A stretch of DNA of 64,000 nt from NCBI RefSeq assembly GCF_014697355.1, contig NZ_JACJRQ010000001.1, positions 248,001 through 312,000 on the forward strand, in the 5' to 3' direction. Source of the stretch: Nostoc calcicola FACHB-3891. Its GTDB lineage: Bacteria; Cyanobacteriota; Cyanobacteriia; Cyanobacteriales; Nostocaceae. The notes beneath the pieces are model-generated. The model searched no databases. It was given only the letters and a program-made list of their open reading frames with translations, and was not told the DNA's origin. Positions 46,225-54,640 of the stretch are shown here, piece by piece (position 1 is the stretch's first letter; every line of letters starts with the position of its first letter). Made by a program: the position numbers and the translations under genes.

Positions 46225-48081
46225 ATGATGAGCCTGTGCATCAATCCTAACTGCCAAAATCCTGACAATCCTGATAATCTACTACGTTGTCAAAGCTGCG
46301 CCTCTGAATTGTTACTAGAAGGGCGCTATCGAGTAATTAGCTTACTGAGCAATAAAGGTGGGTTCGGTGACATTTATGAAATTAGAGATCGTAGTGGTAT
46401 CCCTAAAGTTTTAAAAGTCCTTAAGGAAGAGAAGAAAAATAATGCTAAGGCTGTAGAACAATTCCAGCGAGAAGCTGAAGTTTTAAGTAAGCTTAATCAT
46501 CCAGGTATTCCACAAGGAGAAGAATATTTCACATTTTTTCCTACAAATATTCAACAGCCAATGCATTGTTTAGTAATGGAGAAAATTGAGGGAGATAATT
46601 TACACGAATGGCTACAAAAAAGAGACAATCGTCCCATTAGTGAAAAGCTGGCAGTTGATTGGTTAATTGAACTGGTAAACACATTAGATGAAGTACATAA
46701 ACAGCAGTTGATTCATCGAGATATTAAACCATCTAACATCATGCTTAAGCCGAATGGGCAATTGGTGTTAATCGACTTTGGTATTGCAAGAGTAAATAGT
46801 GAAACATACGAACAAAAAAAATTGGCGGGACAAGGCACGAGAGTAGTTAGTGATGGCTACTCGCCTTTAGAGCAAGCGACTGGAAGTGCCATTCCGCAGT
46901 CAGATTTCTTTGCCTTGGGTCGTACTTTTGTCCATCTTCTAACAGGAATACATCCTTTTGATCTATGCGATCAATATAACCATGATATATACACAGATGA
47001 GTTAGAAAATTGGCGGCAAAAAGCCCCCAAAATTTCTACTTCACTAGCAGATTTGATAGATAAACTGATGGCACGTCCAATTAATAAACGTCCAGCCGAT
47101 ACCCAGGCAATATTACAAAGATTATCAGAAATTAAAGAGACTTTATATCCGACAAAATCAACTAATTCACTTTTGTTTCAACCACAATCTACAGTAAAGA
47201 CACAAACAATTTCTTTAAAAGGCACTGTTGGTAATTGGCACTCTGGACACTCAGAAGCTGTCTTGACTCTAGCTATTAGCCCAGATGGACAGACTTTAGC
47301 TAGTGGCAGTAATGACAAGAAAATCAAAGTATGGAACCTTAAGAGTGGCAACGAAATTCATACCCTTACAGGACATATACTGCAAGTAAATTCGGTAGCA
47401 ATTAGTTCTGATGGAGAAATTTTAGTTAGTGGCAGTAATGACCAGAAAATTAAAATTTGGAATTTGAATACTGGTGAGCCAATTAGTACTACTATAACTA
47501 ATGTTACTGGTATTACGTCTGTAGCAATTAGCCCAAATCGCCAAACATTAATTAGTGGTGATTATGAAGGAAAAGTAGCACTGTGGAATCTAAAAACAGG
47601 AGAGTATATTCGCACTTTAGCGACACATATATACAGAGTGAGTTCAGTAGCAATTAGCCCAAGTGGATACGTAGCTAGTGGCGGCTGGGATACCACAATC
47701 AAAGTTTGGCCAAAGTCAACTTTTACTGGTCATTTAAAGCGCGTTTACAGTGTTGCCATTAGCTCAAATGGGCAAATTCTAGTAAGTGCTAGTGAAGATA
47801 AAACAATTATTGTATGGAATCTGAGTACGGGGGAGAAAATTTATACTCTTAGTGGGCATTCAAATCTTGTTAATTGTGTGGCAATTAGTCCAGATGGTCA
47901 GACACTAGTAAGTGGTGGTGATGACGAAAAAATTAAAGTTTGGGATTTAAGCAATGGGCAAGAAATTTACAGTGTCAATGCCCATTTAGATGGTGTGAAT
48001 GCACTTGTATTTACCCCAGATGGACAGACTTTGGTCAGTGGAGGTAAAGATACTACCATCAAAGTTTGGCGAATGGATTAG
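46225..48081 (+). CDS. Ser/Thr protein kinase with zinc ribbon and WD40 propeller
   Basis: A 618-residue eukaryotic-type kinase. The N-terminal zinc ribbon is CINPNCQNPDNPDNLLRCQSC-like (Cys pairs at about 5-10 and 22-25). The kinase domain follows at about 34-300, with Gly loop NKGGFGDIY, Lys in VLKVLK, HRDIKPSNIML, DFGIAR and a SPLEQA substrate loop. Seven WD40 repeats at about 340-618 (for example SVAISPDGQTLVSGGDDEKI) form a propeller. The catalytic residues are intact. This layout is characteristic of filamentous cyanobacteria. Signal unknown. Confidence 0.94.
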   Translation: MMSLCINPNCQNPDNPDNLLRCQSCASELLLEGRYRVISLLSNKGGFGDIYEIRDRSGIPKVLKVLKEEKKNNAKAVEQFQREAEVLSKLNHPGIPQGEEYFTFFPTNIQQPMHCLVMEKIEGDNLHEWLQKRDNRPISEKLAVDWLIELVNTLDEVHKQQLIHRDIKPSNIMLKPNGQLVLIDFGIARVNSETYEQKKLAGQGTRVVSDGYSPLEQATGSAIPQSDFFALGRTFVHLLTGIHPFDLCDQYNHDIYTDELENWRQKAPKISTSLADLIDKLMARPINKRPADTQAILQRLSEIKETLYPTKSTNSLLFQPQSTVKTQTISLKGTVGNWHSGHSEAVLTLAISPDGQTLASGSNDKKIKVWNLKSGNEIHTLTGHILQVNSVAISSDGEILVSGSNDQKIKIWNLNTGEPISTTITNVTGITSVAISPNRQTLISGDYEGKVALWNLKTGEYIRTLATHIYRVSSVAISPSGYVASGGWDTTIKVWPKSTFTGHLKRVYSVAISSNGQILVSASEDKTIIVWNLSTGEKIYTLSGHSNLVNCVAISPDGQTLVSGGDDEKIKVWDLSNGQEIYSVNAHLDGVNALVFTPDGQTLVSGGKDTTIKVWRMD

Positions 48082-48238
48082 TTTAGAAGTGAGAAAACAG
48101 CCCTAACTTTAGCTAAATTAGGGATTATTTTAATAAATTCGTCATATTTGTGAATGAGATGCGATCGCCTAACTTATGTACAATTCTAAAGCGATGTCTA
48201 CAACAGGCAACGCCTACGCAATCTTTCACAGTGCAATC

Positions 48239-48718
48239 ATGAGTAACATTCCCCAAATTGGACAACCAGCACCAGATTTCTCCACACCTGACCAAAATGA
48301 GAATCCAGTTAGTCTCTCTGACTTCAACGGTCAGTGGATTGTGCTTTATTTCTACCCCAAAGATGACACCCCCGGCTGTACCACCGAAGCAAAAGATTTC
48401 ACCGAATTGTATCAAGACTTCAGCGAACTAGGAGCCAAAATCTTAGGCGTAAGTCCAGATTCTGGTAAATCCCATTGTAAATTTATCAGCAAACATAACT
48501 TGTCAATTACCCTCTTAAGCGACCCCGAACATATTTTGACAGAAGCTTATGGTGGTTGGCGCTTAAAGAAGTTTATGGGCAAAGAATATATGGGGGTAGT
48601 TCGCTCAACTTTTTTGATTTCACCTGATAAAATTATTGCCTATACTTGGCCTAACGTGAAAACCAAAGGTCATGCTCAGGCAGTTTTAACTAAATTACGA
48701 GAATTAGCAGAAACATAA
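48239..48718 (+). CDS. Peroxiredoxin, BCP/PrxQ type
   Basis: A 159-residue thiol peroxidase. Peroxidatic Cys in YPKDDTPGCTTEAKDF. The typical PrxQ resolving Cys five residues later is absent (Lys there), but Cys in GKSHCKFISKH could serve instead, as in BCP variants with the resolving Cys in helix 3. C-terminal VVRSTFLISPDK is typical. ATG 48239 fits the family start; upstream in-frame sequence is REP-like repeat. Role: detoxification of peroxides with thioredoxin. Confidence 0.93.
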   Translation: MSNIPQIGQPAPDFSTPDQNENPVSLSDFNGQWIVLYFYPKDDTPGCTTEAKDFTELYQDFSELGAKILGVSPDSGKSHCKFISKHNLSITLLSDPEHILTEAYGGWRLKKFMGKEYMGVVRSTFLISPDKIIAYTWPNVKTKGHAQAVLTKLRELAET

Positions 48719-48966
48719 ATGCAACTGGATGCGAGTATAGTTACAGCAATGCTACCTGAATCATACAGCAGATTCAGAATTCAGAACTCAGAATTCAGGA
48801 GTAAAAGAGGCTTAATACCTGGCTTTGTAACCTAGTTTGTGTACTTCATTAACTTCATACTAGTACGCCACGGCGTAAGTGAGCAACCATTTAAAATCAC
48901 TAAAAAGTCCCTTCCTTAATACTTTTGACTTTTGACTTCCGCCCTGCGGTACTAGGAGTATAAGCG
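48719..48966. repeat. Intergenic with GAATTCAG repeats
   Basis: 48768-48800 holds ATTCAGAATTCAG-type repeats like those near 34650 and 36255. No gene. Confidence 0.5.
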
Positions 48967-49467
48967 ATGCCAGAACCTATTTCCCTAATTTCTAGTGCTG
49001 AGATTGAAACGGCAGGATTTTTGACTTTTTTGGAATATTGCGACGTATTACTACATCCAGATAATGTATATGATGGACGTATTTCTAGAGCAAATACTCA
49101 TCTTTCGATTGTTTTAGATAACACCGAATTAAAAAACTTTAGTACTGATGAAATTGAACTGATAACCCAGAAGTTTACAGCTAAGCCTCAGACTCATATT
49201 TTACTTGATGTCAGCAAAACTCCAGGAAGTGAGCAACTAGCATTAGAGTTTGCGTGTAAGTTTGCCAAAAAATGGTCTTGTGTTATGGCGGTTCCCATTC
49301 ATATGCGGTACAACGTTATATCGCAAGGTGTAGGGGCACGGCAGTGCCGTGCCCTTACGGGTGTACCTCACGTAAACGAGAACCGCTATATCTATGATTC
49401 AAGTCAAAAAGTCTACTCAGCAGAGGAATTATTAGGATTATGTCAAACAGAATCAGGTTTTGTTTAG
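48967..49467 (+). CDS. Hypothetical protein with an in-frame MITE
   Basis: A 166-residue protein of unknown family. The first 106 residues look ordinary (DVLLHPDNVYDGRISRANTH, LKNFSTDEIELITQKF). Residues 107-141 are encoded by a 103-bp TA-flanked repeat (49286-49388). Afterwards YDSSQKVYSAEELLGL continues. Element plus one TA copy is 105 bp, a multiple of 3, so the frame stays open. Removing it gives WSCVIYDSSQ. Whether the protein folds is unknown. Confidence 0.55.
   Translation: MPEPISLISSAEIETAGFLTFLEYCDVLLHPDNVYDGRISRANTHLSIVLDNTELKNFSTDEIELITQKFTAKPQTHILLDVSKTPGSEQLALEFACKFAKKWSCVMAVPIHMRYNVISQGVGARQCRALTGVPHVNENRYIYDSSQKVYSAEELLGLCQTESGFV
49286..49388. mobile_element. 103-bp MITE-like element, copy 2 (inside a gene)
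   Basis: Flanked by TA (49284-49285, 49389-49390); ends TGGCGGTTCCCATTCA and the complement TAGCGGTTCTCG; central palindrome identical to that of 29395-29497. Confidence 0.85.
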
Positions 49468-49494
49468 ATAGTAATATATCCAGTTGCATGAACT

Positions 49495-50151
49495 ATGATT
49501 CAAGTAATCCAAGCTCAAAATGTCACTATTGCCTACTTAAAGAAAAAATTTGCTTTATACAAATCTGAAGATGAGCAATTTTTTACAGAGTGGTTTGACT
49601 ATTTACCTGAAATTTCCGAATTAGAAAAGCAATACTTAGACCGAGTTAAAACTAACTATCTCAACGTCCTTGAAAACGCTCCTCTTTTAGAAGAGGCAGT
49701 CAAAATGATAGTATTGTCTCCCCTGCTAGATTTGGCTGGTTTTTATCGTCCTCCTTTTTACATTGCTACCGAAACAACTATAGAAATTAGTGAAGAAAAT
49801 ATAATTAATGATGAAAAAAACTCAGACGAAACTCAAGAAATTATCAAAGGTAAAATTGATGTATTAGTCCTTCAAAATAAGTTGTGGTTTCTGGTAATTG
49901 AATCTAAGAGAGCTAATTTTTCTTTGACAAAAGCGATTCCTCAAGCACTCACTTATATGCTGGCAAATCCTCAATCTGATTGTCCCATATATTCATTAGT
50001 ACTAAATGGAGAAGATTTTCAATTTATCAAACTGCTAAAACAAGATCGACTCATGTATGCTTTATCTGATAGATTCACTTTATATCGACGTGAAAATGAA
50101 TTGTACAAAGTTGTAAATACATTAAAAAAATTAGGTCCAATTGTAAGCTAA
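49495..50151 (+). CDS. HSDR_N-like PD-(D/E)XK nuclease protein, paralogue 1
   Basis: A 218-residue protein resembling the isolated N-terminal nuclease domain of type I restriction R subunits. Core: GKIDVLVLQNKLWFLVIESK (Asp ... Glu-x-Lys) at about 120-140, followed by AIPQALTYMLANPQ. The N-terminus IQAQNVTIAYLKKKFAL and LSPLLDLAGFYRPPF are shared with two downstream copies. No helicase part is present. It is first of three tandem paralogues; this copy is the most divergent, with an acidic insert before the core. Function unknown. Confidence 0.8.
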   Translation: MIQVIQAQNVTIAYLKKKFALYKSEDEQFFTEWFDYLPEISELEKQYLDRVKTNYLNVLENAPLLEEAVKMIVLSPLLDLAGFYRPPFYIATETTIEISEENIINDEKNSDETQEIIKGKIDVLVLQNKLWFLVIESKRANFSLTKAIPQALTYMLANPQSDCPIYSLVLNGEDFQFIKLLKQDRLMYALSDRFTLYRRENELYKVVNTLKKLGPIVS

Positions 50152-50205
50152 TTATCTTTGCTTTTCTTATCAAAGTTAAAACTTGAACAGTATCATAATA
50201 GTTAT

Positions 50206-50324
50206 ACCAATTCTGTATGAAGATGCTCCCGAAAGAACCCCACCGCCTGCGGCACCTCCCCTTAGTAAGGGGAGGTTGGGAGGGGTAAAAATAATGTGCA
50301 GCCTCAGAGAGAATTGATATTATA
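50206..50324. mobile_element. MITE-like insertion upstream of paralogue 2
   Basis: Comparison with the sequence upstream of paralogue 3 (GAACAGTATCATAATAGTTAT then CTGCATC) shows about 119 extra bases here, with ends of the type ACCAATTCTGTATGA and its imperfect inverse. It contains CCTCCCCTTAGTAAGGGGAGG. Confidence 0.6.
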
Positions 50325-50344
50325 CTGCATCTTTTAAATGAATT

Positions 50345-50971
50345 ATGGTTCAATTTATCCAAGCACAAAATATCGGGCTTGCCTATTTGGAAGAAAGATT
50401 TAGTCTCCAGCTAGCCGAAGATGAGGCATTCTTCACAGAATGGTTTGAAAATTTACCGGAAACTACAGATTTAGAAAAGCAAGAATTAGATAAAGTAAAA
50501 CTTCATTTTCTCCGTTTAATCAGGCGTCCTCCTTTGTCAGAAGAAACGGTAAAATTAGTAGTTTTATCTCCTTTACTCAATTTAGCTGGATTTTATGATG
50601 AGCCTTTTTATATAAGAGGCGAACAATCAATAGAAATTTCTGCGGAAGATAAAGGAGAAGTTATTAGAGGTAGAATTGATATTTTAGTTATTCAAGAACA
50701 ATTATGGATTTTAGTAATTGAATCTAAAAGGTCTAGCTTTTCTCTTTTAGAAACCGTAGCTCAAGCACTTGTTTATATGCTGGCTAATCCTAGTCAAGAC
50801 AAACCTACTTTTGGATTAGTAACAAATGGTAGTAATTTCATTTTTGTAAAACTGACTCAACAAAATCCACCAAAGTATTCCTTGTCTGATGAATTTAGCC
50901 TGTTGAAGAGAAAAAATGAACTGTATCAGGTTCTAACCATATTAAAAAATTTGAGTCAAATTTTGAGTTAA
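50345..50971 (+). CDS. HSDR_N-like PD-(D/E)XK nuclease protein, paralogue 2
   Basis: A 208-residue tandem paralogue: GRIDILVIQEQLWILVIESK core, AQALVYMLANPS, C-terminal ELYQVLTILKNLSQILS. It is very close to paralogue 3 at its N-terminus (IQAQN[I/V]GLAYLEERFSLQL), pointing to a recent duplication. A 60-bp piece of the cysteine desulfurase start follows it at 50975-51034. Confidence 0.8.
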   Translation: MVQFIQAQNIGLAYLEERFSLQLAEDEAFFTEWFENLPETTDLEKQELDKVKLHFLRLIRRPPLSEETVKLVVLSPLLNLAGFYDEPFYIRGEQSIEISAEDKGEVIRGRIDILVIQEQLWILVIESKRSSFSLLETVAQALVYMLANPSQDKPTFGLVTNGSNFIFVKLTQQNPPKYSLSDEFSLLKRKNELYQVLTILKNLSQILS

Positions 50972-50974
50972 TTT

Positions 50975-51049
50975 ATGTCTATTCGCCTTATCTACCTTGA
51001 TTGCCACGCTACTACACCTGTAGATGAACGGGTAAAAGATCGATGTTGA
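50975..51049 (+). pseudogene. Truncated 5' fragment of the cysteine desulfurase gene
   Basis: 50975-51034 matches the first 60 bases of the gene at 51972 with two differences by direct reading, then diverges and stops at TGA 51047-51049. The encoded peptide (IYLDCHATTPVDERV) would be 24 residues. It marks the duplication boundary. Confidence 0.9.
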
Positions 51050-51290
51050 GTTTCGTTCCTCAAACGCCCTTCAGGTGAGGCTCGATGACTCGCTAACGCT
51101 GGGCTAACGGCAGTGACTCATGAGGGAAACCCCCAAGACCGGACTGCCTCACCACTTGCTTTCATGGCGGGTTCTCCGAACGCGAGTGCATCTCGTAGAG
51201 AAGGAGTACAAGTCGGGAAACCCCAAGCGCGCAGGGCTACTCCAACCTACGATTTTTTTCCAACATTTTAAGCTGTCACGCCACTAAGTT
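51050..51290. repeat. Structured interspersed repeat
   Basis: GC-rich non-coding sequence with complementary outer parts (GGTGAGGC near 51075 and GCCTCACC near 51146), a GGGAAACCCC hairpin near 51123-51132 and GCGAGTGCATCTCGTAGAGA. It resembles interspersed repeats of Nostoc-like genomes. No gene. Confidence 0.45.
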
Positions 51291-51339
51291 CAAACTAGAA
51301 CAGTATCATAATAGTTATCTGCATCATTGTAAACAAATC

Positions 51340-51966
51340 ATGGTTCAATTTATCCAAGCACAAAATGTGGGGCTTGCCTATTTAGAAGAAAGATTTAGTC
51401 TCCAGCTAGCCGAAGATGAGGCATTCTTTACAGAATGGTTTGAAAATCTACCAGAAATTACAGATTTAGAAAAGCAATATTTAGATAGAGTTAAAACTAA
51501 TTTTCTCAGATTGGTAAAACGCCCACCAATTTTAGAGAATGCAGTCAAAATGGTTATTTTATCTCCTTTATTAGATTTAGCGGGATTTTATCACGACCCA
51601 TTTTTTATCACTACTGAAAAATCTATAGAACTTGCTTTGGAAGATGAAGAAGAAATTGTTAGAGGGCGCATTGAAATTTTAATTATTCAAGAACAACTAT
51701 GGTTGTTAGTAATTGAATCTAAAAGAGCTAGTTTTTCTCTTTTGGAAGCTATACCCCAAGCACTGGTTTATATGTTGGCTAATCCCAATCATGAAAAACC
51801 TGTGTTTGGATGTGTGACTAGTGGAGAAGATTTTCAATTTATCAAGCTTATCAATCAAGATAAACCTGAGTATGCTTTGTCTAATAAATTTACTTTATCT
51901 AAGAGAGATAATGAGTTATATCAGGTTCTAAGTATCTTAAAAAATTTGAGTCAAATTTTGAGTTAA
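51340..51966 (+). CDS. HSDR_N-like PD-(D/E)XK nuclease protein, paralogue 3
   Basis: A 208-residue third copy: GRIEILIIQEQLWLLVIESK core, so the first acidic residue is Glu (Asp in copies 1 and 2), then AIPQALVYMLANPN and ELYQVLSILKNLSQILS. It ends 5 bases before the cysteine desulfurase ATG, so co-transcription with that gene is likely, though the pairing probably reflects the local duplication. Confidence 0.8.
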   Translation: MVQFIQAQNVGLAYLEERFSLQLAEDEAFFTEWFENLPEITDLEKQYLDRVKTNFLRLVKRPPILENAVKMVILSPLLDLAGFYHDPFFITTEKSIELALEDEEEIVRGRIEILIIQEQLWLLVIESKRASFSLLEAIPQALVYMLANPNHEKPVFGCVTSGEDFQFIKLINQDKPEYALSNKFTLSKRDNELYQVLSILKNLSQILS

Positions 51967-51971
51967 TAATT

Positions 51972-53147
51972 ATGTCTATTCGCCCCATCTACCTTGATTG
52001 CCACGCTACTACACCTGTAGATGAACGGGTAGTAGCAGCAATGCTTCCCTATTTTACAGAACACTTTGGCAACCCAGCCAGTATCAGTCATGTTTACGGT
52101 TGGGAAGCGGAAGCTGCTGTTAAACAAACACGAGAAATCTTAGCAGCAGCAATTAACGCGACTCCTGAAGAAATTGTTTTCACCAGTGGTGCAACGGAAG
52201 CGAATAATTTAGCTATTAAAGGTGTTGCGGAAGCTTATTTTAAAAAAGGTCAACATATTATTACTGTTGCTACTGAACATAGCGCTGTTCTTGACCCTTG
52301 TAATTATCTAAAAACTCTCGGTTTTGATATTACTATTCTACCAGTTCAAAAAGATGGATTAATTGATTTAACTCAGTTAGAAAAAGCCTTCCGTCCGGAG
52401 ACGATTGTGGTATCGGTGATGGCTGCAAATAACGAAATTGGTGTGTTGCAACCATTAGCAGAAATTGGGGAAATGTGCCGCGATCGCCAAATCCTATTTC
52501 ACACCGACGCCGCCCAAGCTATTGGTAAAATTCCCTTGGATGTCCAAGAAATGAAAATTGACTTAATGTCGCTCACAGCACATAAAGTATACGGGCCAAA
52601 GGGCATCGGGGCGCTATATGTCCGCAGACGCAACCCCAGAGTACAACTAGCTCCACAGCAGCACGGAGGCGGACATGAGCGGGGAATGCGTTCTGGTACA
52701 TTGTATACACCGCAAATTGCCGGCTTTGGCAAAGCTGTAGAAATCGCTCTCGCAGAACAAGCCACAGAAACCCAACGTCTCACCGAACTTAGACAAAGAT
52801 TGTGGGAACAACTTTCGCAACTTGAAGGAGTTCATCTCAACGGACATCCCCAAGCGCGATTGGCGGGAAACTTGAATATCAGCATTGAGGGAGTGGATGG
52901 AGCCGCACTTTTGTTGGGATTGCAGCCAGTGATGGCAGTTTCTTCTGGTTCTGCTTGCTCCTCAGCAACCACCGCACCCTCCCACGTTCTCACAGCACTG
53001 GGGCATTCCCAAAAGCTAGCTTATGCATCGATACGGTTTGGTATTGGCAGGTTTAATACACAAGAGGAAATTGATATTGTGGCGAAACATGCGATCGCCA
53101 CCATTCAAAGTTTGCGTAATTCCGCTTTTGTGACTTTGGGGAGTTAG
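51972..53147 (+). CDS. Cysteine desulfurase (NifS/IscS family)
   Basis: A 391-residue PLP enzyme that takes sulphur from cysteine for iron-sulphur clusters and thiolated cofactors. N-terminal YLDCHATTPVDERV, TSGATEANNLAIKG, TEHSAVLDP, HTDAAQAIGKIPLDV, PLP Lys in LTAHKVYGPKGIGALY, and the active-site Cys in SSGSACSSATTAPSHVL. Full length with a normal start. It could be the housekeeping IscS or a NifS-like copy; no nif genes are in view. Confidence 0.94.
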   Translation: MSIRPIYLDCHATTPVDERVVAAMLPYFTEHFGNPASISHVYGWEAEAAVKQTREILAAAINATPEEIVFTSGATEANNLAIKGVAEAYFKKGQHIITVATEHSAVLDPCNYLKTLGFDITILPVQKDGLIDLTQLEKAFRPETIVVSVMAANNEIGVLQPLAEIGEMCRDRQILFHTDAAQAIGKIPLDVQEMKIDLMSLTAHKVYGPKGIGALYVRRRNPRVQLAPQQHGGGHERGMRSGTLYTPQIAGFGKAVEIALAEQATETQRLTELRQRLWEQLSQLEGVHLNGHPQARLAGNLNISIEGVDGAALLLGLQPVMAVSSGSACSSATTAPSHVLTALGHSQKLAYASIRFGIGRFNTQEEIDIVAKHAIATIQSLRNSAFVTLGS

Positions 53148-53149
53148 GA

Positions 53150-53262
53150 GTTGGGAGTTAGGAGTTGGGAGTTAGGAGTTAGGAGTTGGGAGTTGGGAGT
53201 TGGGAGCTGGGAGTTAGGAGTTAGGAGTTAGGAGTTGGGAGTTGGGAGTTGGGAGTTGGGAA
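53150..53262. repeat. Heptanucleotide tandem repeat (GGAGTTA/G)n
   Basis: A run of 7-bp units like 40831-40935, followed at 53279-53315 by (CCCCCTG)n. Confidence 0.9.
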
Positions 53263-53341
53263 TTCTCACCTCTGCTCCGTGCCCCCTGCCCCCTGCCCCC
53301 TGCCCCCTGCCCCTTCATCTCCCCCATCTCCCCAGTCCCTT

Positions 53342-54298
53342 TTACGGATTCTCTCGGATGAAAGTTTCAATTTCATCTAATTCCTGCTGATTGAGTCGAA
53401 ATTCCCCAGCGCCGATGATTCCTTCCACTTGCTCTTGATTGCGTCCGCCAACGATCGCCCCTGTCACCGCCGGATTATTTAAAGTCCAAGCGATCGCCAC
53501 TTCACCAGGGGAACGACCGTGTTTTTCACCAATGTGTCGCAACACTTCCACCAACTTCAGATTACGAGAGAGACGTGGTTCTTGGAATTCGCTGTTCTTT
53601 TTGCGCCAATCATCATCGGGGAAATTGGCAACCCGCTCAGGTGTCATTTTTCCTGTAAGCAAGCCAGATTGCATGGGTGAATAAACAATCACACCGATGT
53701 TGTTTTCCTTGCAGAAAGGCAAAATCTCGTTTTCAACATCACGCTTACCCAGTGAATAAGGCGGTTGCAATGAAGTGACTGGTGCAATCTTTTGGGCGCG
53801 TTGCAACTGTTGGGCATTAAAGTTTGAAACCCCGATATAGCGAACTTTACCTTCATCTTTGAGTTTCGCCAAAGTTGTCCACCCTTCTTCAATTTCGGAA
53901 TCTGGGTCCGGCCAGTGTATTTGGTAAAGATCAATGGTTTCAATATCCAGTCGCCGCAGACTAGCTTCAACCTCCCGGCGCACAGAATCTGCTTTGAGGC
54001 TACTACCAATTTTGCCCTTTTCATCCCAAATCATCGAGCATTTAGTGAAAATGTAGGGGCGATCGGATCGACCTTTAAGCGCCTTAGCAACAATCTCCTC
54101 CGAATGTCCTAGACCATAAACAGCTGCGGTGTCAATCCAATTCACGCCGAGGTCGAGAGCGCGATTGATGGCTGCGATCGATTCTTCGTCGTCTTGCGCT
54201 CCCCAACCAAAAGTCCAACCACCTCCACCGATCGCCCAAGCACCAAAGCCAATTGGAGTAATGTGAAGCTCCGAATTCCCAAGTTGTTTGGTTTGCAT
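53342..54298 (-). CDS. Aldo/keto reductase
   Basis: A 318-residue NADPH-dependent reductase of the AKR11/12-like group. Motifs: GFGAWAIGGGGWTFGW, active-site Asp/Tyr in NWIDTAAVYGLGHSEEIV, Lys in IFTKCSM, His in YQIHWPD, cofactor segments IGVSNF and IVGGRNQEQVEG. ATG 54298 has GGAGAAAG upstream; the TTG at 54328 is unlikely. Substrate unknown. Confidence 0.92.
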   Translation of the reverse strand: MQTKQLGNSELHITPIGFGAWAIGGGGWTFGWGAQDDEESIAAINRALDLGVNWIDTAAVYGLGHSEEIVAKALKGRSDRPYIFTKCSMIWDEKGKIGSSLKADSVRREVEASLRRLDIETIDLYQIHWPDPDSEIEEGWTTLAKLKDEGKVRYIGVSNFNAQQLQRAQKIAPVTSLQPPYSLGKRDVENEILPFCKENNIGVIVYSPMQSGLLTGKMTPERVANFPDDDWRKKNSEFQEPRLSRNLKLVEVLRHIGEKHGRSPGEVAIAWTLNNPAVTGAIVGGRNQEQVEGIIGAGEFRLNQQELDEIETFIRENP

Positions 54299-54328
54299 AT
54301 CTACTTTCTCCAACAATTTTTGAGTCAA

Positions 54329-54640
54329 TTAGTAGTGTAGGCTGCCAATATTGTCTCAACCGCTATCTCAGGTATGAATGACTACTGGTGTTTACACCAC
54401 AGGTCATCACACTTGTGTAGCATTACTAAATTCTAAATATTGTGCTGATAACATACTACATATACACTAGTAGTCTGCCAACCCAAAAATGCTGGGTGAG
54501 GGCTGGGGAAAGGGGAAAGGGAAAAGGGTAAGGGATTTAAACCCCTTCCCCCTTTCCCTTTACCCCGCCAAGTTCGCTTGGCGAACTACTAAAGTGGCTT
54601 GAAGACAGTAGCAATTGTCAGTTAAATACAGAAAAATAAT
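54329..54640. repeat. Intergenic with hairpin repeats
   Basis: 54504-54566 is a GGGAAAGGG/CCCTTTCCC hairpin. 54568-54585 is a stable CGCCAAG-TTCG-CTTGGCG stem-loop. No gene. Confidence 0.55.
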
